DNA of 64,000 nucleotides from Nitronereus sp964503895. GTDB taxonomy: Bacteria; Nitrospirota; Nitrospiria; Nitrospirales; UBA8639. Position numbers and translations under genes: made by a program. Under the pieces are notes generated by a model that saw nothing but the letters and a program-made list of their open reading frames with translations, was not told the origin of the DNA and made no database searches. Below, in pieces: positions 61,659 through 64,000 of the stretch (the first letter of the stretch is position 1; each line of letters begins with the position of its first letter). The DNA lies in NCBI GenBank assembly GCA_964503895.1, contig CAZDCF010000004.1, positions 29,426 through 93,425 of the forward strand, given 5' to 3'.

Positions 61659-62963
61659 ATGCCGCTTGTCGCTATTATAGGCAGGCCCAATGTTGGCAAA
61701 TCCACGTTCTTCAACCGTGTACTAGGCACACGAAGCGCGATTGTCGATGACATGCCCGGCGTCACTCGCGATCGAATCACAGCCGAGTGCGCGTATCAAG
61801 GACGCCGATTTCAACTCATCGATACAGGGGGTTTAGATCTCACTTCCTCGGAAATCATGGGACAACTGATTCGCGTTCAATCTCAATCCGCAATTGATGA
61901 AGCAGATATTCTCTTGGTCTTAATGGATGGACGCACAGGACTCAACCCATTAGATCAAGAAATTGCCGATCTGCTCCGCAACATCAATAAACCAACCTAT
62001 TTTGCTATCAATAAAATTGACACCCCAAAATCAGAATCCTTGCTAGCCGATTTTTACCAATTAGGGAAAGATCGCTTGTTTCCTATCTCAGCTGAACACG
62101 GAACCGGCGTGGATGAATTGCTTGAAGCACTCCTCCCCTTACTGCCACTTGAGGAAAAAAACCATGTATCCACAACTTTCCCCAGGATCGCCGTCGTGGG
62201 CCGACCCAATGTTGGGAAATCTACAATGATCAACACATTGATTGGGAAAGAACGTGTGGTAGTCAGCAATATACCCGGCACCACACGTGATCCAGTAGAT
62301 ACTCTCATCGAATATCAAGGAACCCCCTTTGTATTTACGGATACAGCAGGAATACGACGGCGCGGCAAAATAGAACGGGGAATCGAAGGCTATAGTCTGG
62401 CCAGAACCCTTAAAGCTTTGGGGCGATCCGACATCGCTATTCTTATTTTGGATGGCGTGGAGGGAGCCACAGAACAAGACACAAAAATTGCAGGCCTTAT
62501 ACGAAAACAAGGAAGAGGCTGCATTCTCTTTGTGAACAAGTGGGATCTCAAGAAAGGAGACCACTCCGCGATAGAGAAATACACAAAAGAACTTCATCAC
62601 CGTTTTCCGTTTTTCTTATTCGTACCCACAATTTTTGGATCTGCCCTCGAGGGCGCATCGCTCGATCGTTTATTCCAAAAAATTGAAAGCGTAATACAAG
62701 CCTTTTCTTATCGAGTGCCAACAGGACAACTCAATAAATTTTTGCAAAAGGCACTAGAAGACAATCCAATTCCAAGTAAAAAACGAAAACCCTTAAAGTC
62801 TGTCTTCATTACCCAAGTAGCCACGAAACCTCCAACCTTCGCCCTGTTCGTAGGAAGATCAGTCGAAATCTCAACCCCCTATCTTCGCTTTCTGGAAAAC
62901 CGTTTACGCGAAACCTTCGGCTTCGAAGGAACGCCCCTCAGAATTTTGGTGAGAAAAAAATAG
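61659..62963 (+). CDS. der: Ribosome biogenesis GTPase Der
   Basis: 434 aa. Two successive GTPase domains, each with GRPNVGKST-type G1 (first GRPNVGKSTFFNRV; second VGRPNVGKSTMINTL), G3 (DTGG; DTAG) and NKxD (NKID; NKWD), then a KH-like C-terminal domain ending TPLRILVRKK. Der helps assemble the 50S subunit. The start at MPLVAIIGRPNV matches the family; an upstream ATG at 61596 would add 21 residues. The M20 peptidase gene is convergent. Confidence 0.95.
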   Translation: MPLVAIIGRPNVGKSTFFNRVLGTRSAIVDDMPGVTRDRITAECAYQGRRFQLIDTGGLDLTSSEIMGQLIRVQSQSAIDEADILLVLMDGRTGLNPLDQEIADLLRNINKPTYFAINKIDTPKSESLLADFYQLGKDRLFPISAEHGTGVDELLEALLPLLPLEEKNHVSTTFPRIAVVGRPNVGKSTMINTLIGKERVVVSNIPGTTRDPVDTLIEYQGTPFVFTDTAGIRRRGKIERGIEGYSLARTLKALGRSDIAILILDGVEGATEQDTKIAGLIRKQGRGCILFVNKWDLKKGDHSAIEKYTKELHHRFPFFLFVPTIFGSALEGASLDRLFQKIESVIQAFSYRVPTGQLNKFLQKALEDNPIPSKKRKPLKSVFITQVATKPPTFALFVGRSVEISTPYLRFLENRLRETFGFEGTPLRILVRKK

Positions 62964-63058
62964 TTGATATCTCGAAACAACAATCGGCCAGCAACCGAAA
63001 AGCATTTTTTAGTTACGAGGACTCCTTACTATTGAAACTGAAAAAGATTAATGGGGTT

Positions 63059-64000
63059 TCATGGCATAGAAGCTAACAGGGAGAAATATTTGACAAACGC
63101 CCGCATACCTCCAGAAGCCTGGCCCCAATCAAAAAATTCGTTAGGGGCATGGTACCCGTGTTCGGGAAGACTCAAGCCCATGAAGAGAATAGGCACCTTC
63201 CAGGCTCGCTCCATGAGTTTTACGGCACCGATTGAGCCGCCCTCGCGAATGAAGGACGGGGTCTTGCCAAACCCCACCTCAACCGCCTTTCTCAATGCTT
63301 CTGCATAAGGCCCCCCAGTTACTCCACGAAATGGTTCTAACTGACCATCGCACTCCAAGCGAATATCCGGATTGTGTTTCTTGAGAAAAGCCTTGAGTTG
63401 AGAAAATATTTTTTTCGGGTTTTGATTCGGCACAAGACGCATACTGACTTTCAGTTGACCAGATGGCGGCACAATAGTTTTCACACCATGTCCGCTATAT
63501 CCACCCACTAACCCATGCACTTCAAAAGTTGGTGCAGCCCAAATCCGTTTCATAAGTTGTGCCCGATCTTTAGTTCGAATGACTCGAAGCCCAAACGCCT
63601 TTTTAAATTGATTCACATCAAAACCAGACGATAAAAATTCTTTCATGTCTTGTGAGGAAGGTTGAATCACCTCATCATAAAATCCTGGAATTTTGACCCG
63701 TCCTGTTTGAGCATCGACACAGGCATGGGCTGCTTCACACAACTCAGCCAAGGGATTGCGGGCCCCACCTCCCGATAGTCCTGAGTGTACATCCGTCGTA
63801 CCAGTCCGCAATGATAGCTGCGCTGAAAGTAATCCTCGAAGCCCTGTCGGAATGGCTGGCTTTTGCCGCGACACCCAAATTGTATCTGAAATCAAAACAG
63901 AATCGGGCCGCGGAACTAATTTTTTCTGATTCAGCGCATCTTGAAAATTCGGACTGCCAATTTCTTCTTCTAGTTCCCATAAAAACTGAATGTTCAATGG
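63059..64000 (-). CDS. M20 family dipeptidase-like peptidase, C-terminal part (cut by window edge)
   Basis: The 5' end lies beyond the right border. Visible is the metal-binding region LWELEEEIGSPNFQDALNQK (Glu pair of the di-zinc site), then the dimerisation domain with GTTDVHSGLSGGGARNPLAE, and the C-terminal HGYHAPNEFFDW. These match M20A/carboxypeptidase G2-like dipeptidases that hydrolyse peptides or related amides. The last codon in the window reads Pro, so translation clearly continues. It is convergent with der. Confidence 0.87.
   Translation of the reverse strand, partial: PLNIQFLWELEEEIGSPNFQDALNQKKLVPRPDSVLISDTIWVSRQKPAIPTGLRGLLSAQLSLRTGTTDVHSGLSGGGARNPLAELCEAAHACVDAQTGRVKIPGFYDEVIQPSSQDMKEFLSSGFDVNQFKKAFGLRVIRTKDRAQLMKRIWAAPTFEVHGLVGGYSGHGVKTIVPPSGQLKVSMRLVPNQNPKKIFSQLKAFLKKHNPDIRLECDGQLEPFRGVTGGPYAEALRKAVEVGFGKTPSFIREGGSIGAVKLMERAWKVPILFMGLSLPEHGYHAPNEFFDWGQASGGMRAFVKYFSLLASMP

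Noticed and set aside
1..64000. CRISPR arrays, insertion sequences, prophage or integration modules
   Set aside because: No regularly spaced repeats, transposase, integrase or phage structural genes were seen; the only long direct repeat is the contig overlap at the N gap.

Overview
This window reads as chromosomal DNA of a diderm, LPS-bearing bacterium, most likely a member of Nitrospirota close to Nitrospira (inference from gene content; no search was run). The main pointers are a multi-subunit pyruvate/2-oxoacid:ferredoxin oxidoreductase with an extra CdhB-like subunit, as used by reductive-TCA autotrophs, and an operon of PCP_red-domain proteins with a radical SAM enzyme. The outer-membrane genes lnt, lolC/lolD, mlaA-like and a PagL-like deacylase show a Gram-negative envelope. 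There is no CRISPR array, insertion sequence, integrase or phage gene. A 100-N scaffold gap at 45117-45216 shows this is a draft assembly or MAG.

Layout. 1-4.4 kb (minus strand): serC-serA-hisZ and the start of dnaB. 4.5-8.2 kb: two small unknown genes, a TPR protein and a double-length ThyX-like protein. 8.2-10.3 kb: an NSS-family sodium symporter converging on a PagL-like outer-membrane enzyme. 10.4-16.7 kb (plus strand): lnt, prfB with the classic programmed +1 frameshift, lysS, lolC and lolD, the last three overlapping or nearly so. 16.7-25.2 kb: single genes, including a coiled-coil HhH lipoprotein, uppP, an SDR, an FG-GAP repeat protein, small zinc-ribbon proteins, an MlaA-like protein and mreB. 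25.5-33.7 kb: an M23 peptidase, a type IIA topoisomerase pair and a SagB-type double nitroreductase. 33.8-38.3 kb: a 29-residue membrane peptide with a PuuD-like membrane protein, then a peroxide-stress block (PerR-like regulator, rubrerythrin, CCG-domain Fe-S protein, DUF3501) and erpA. 38.4-42.8 kb: a tandem 6-pyruvoyl-tetrahydropterin-synthase-like protein, a thioredoxin-like protein, a peroxiredoxin and PBP1A.

42.8-49.3 kb carries a complete ISC iron-sulfur operon on the minus strand (iscR-iscS-iscU-iscA-hscB-hscA-iscX), with its [2Fe-2S] ferredoxin gene divergent and a tRNA-Asn beyond. hscB appears broken only because two contigs that overlap by 55 bp were joined with Ns; collapsing the overlap restores a full reading frame. 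49.4-56.7 kb: metK, ahcY and the oxidoreductase genes. 57.4-61.4 kb: a three-gene operon built around PCP_red domains, which is the least described unit here. The window ends with der and the 3' part of an M20 peptidase gene.

How the genes fit together. Fe-S biogenesis (ISC, ErpA), Fe-S-dependent carbon metabolism (oxidoreductase, radical SAM) and peroxide defence (PerR, rubrerythrin, peroxiredoxin) lie near one another, as suits a microaerophilic autotroph that must protect oxygen-sensitive enzymes. This last statement is inference.
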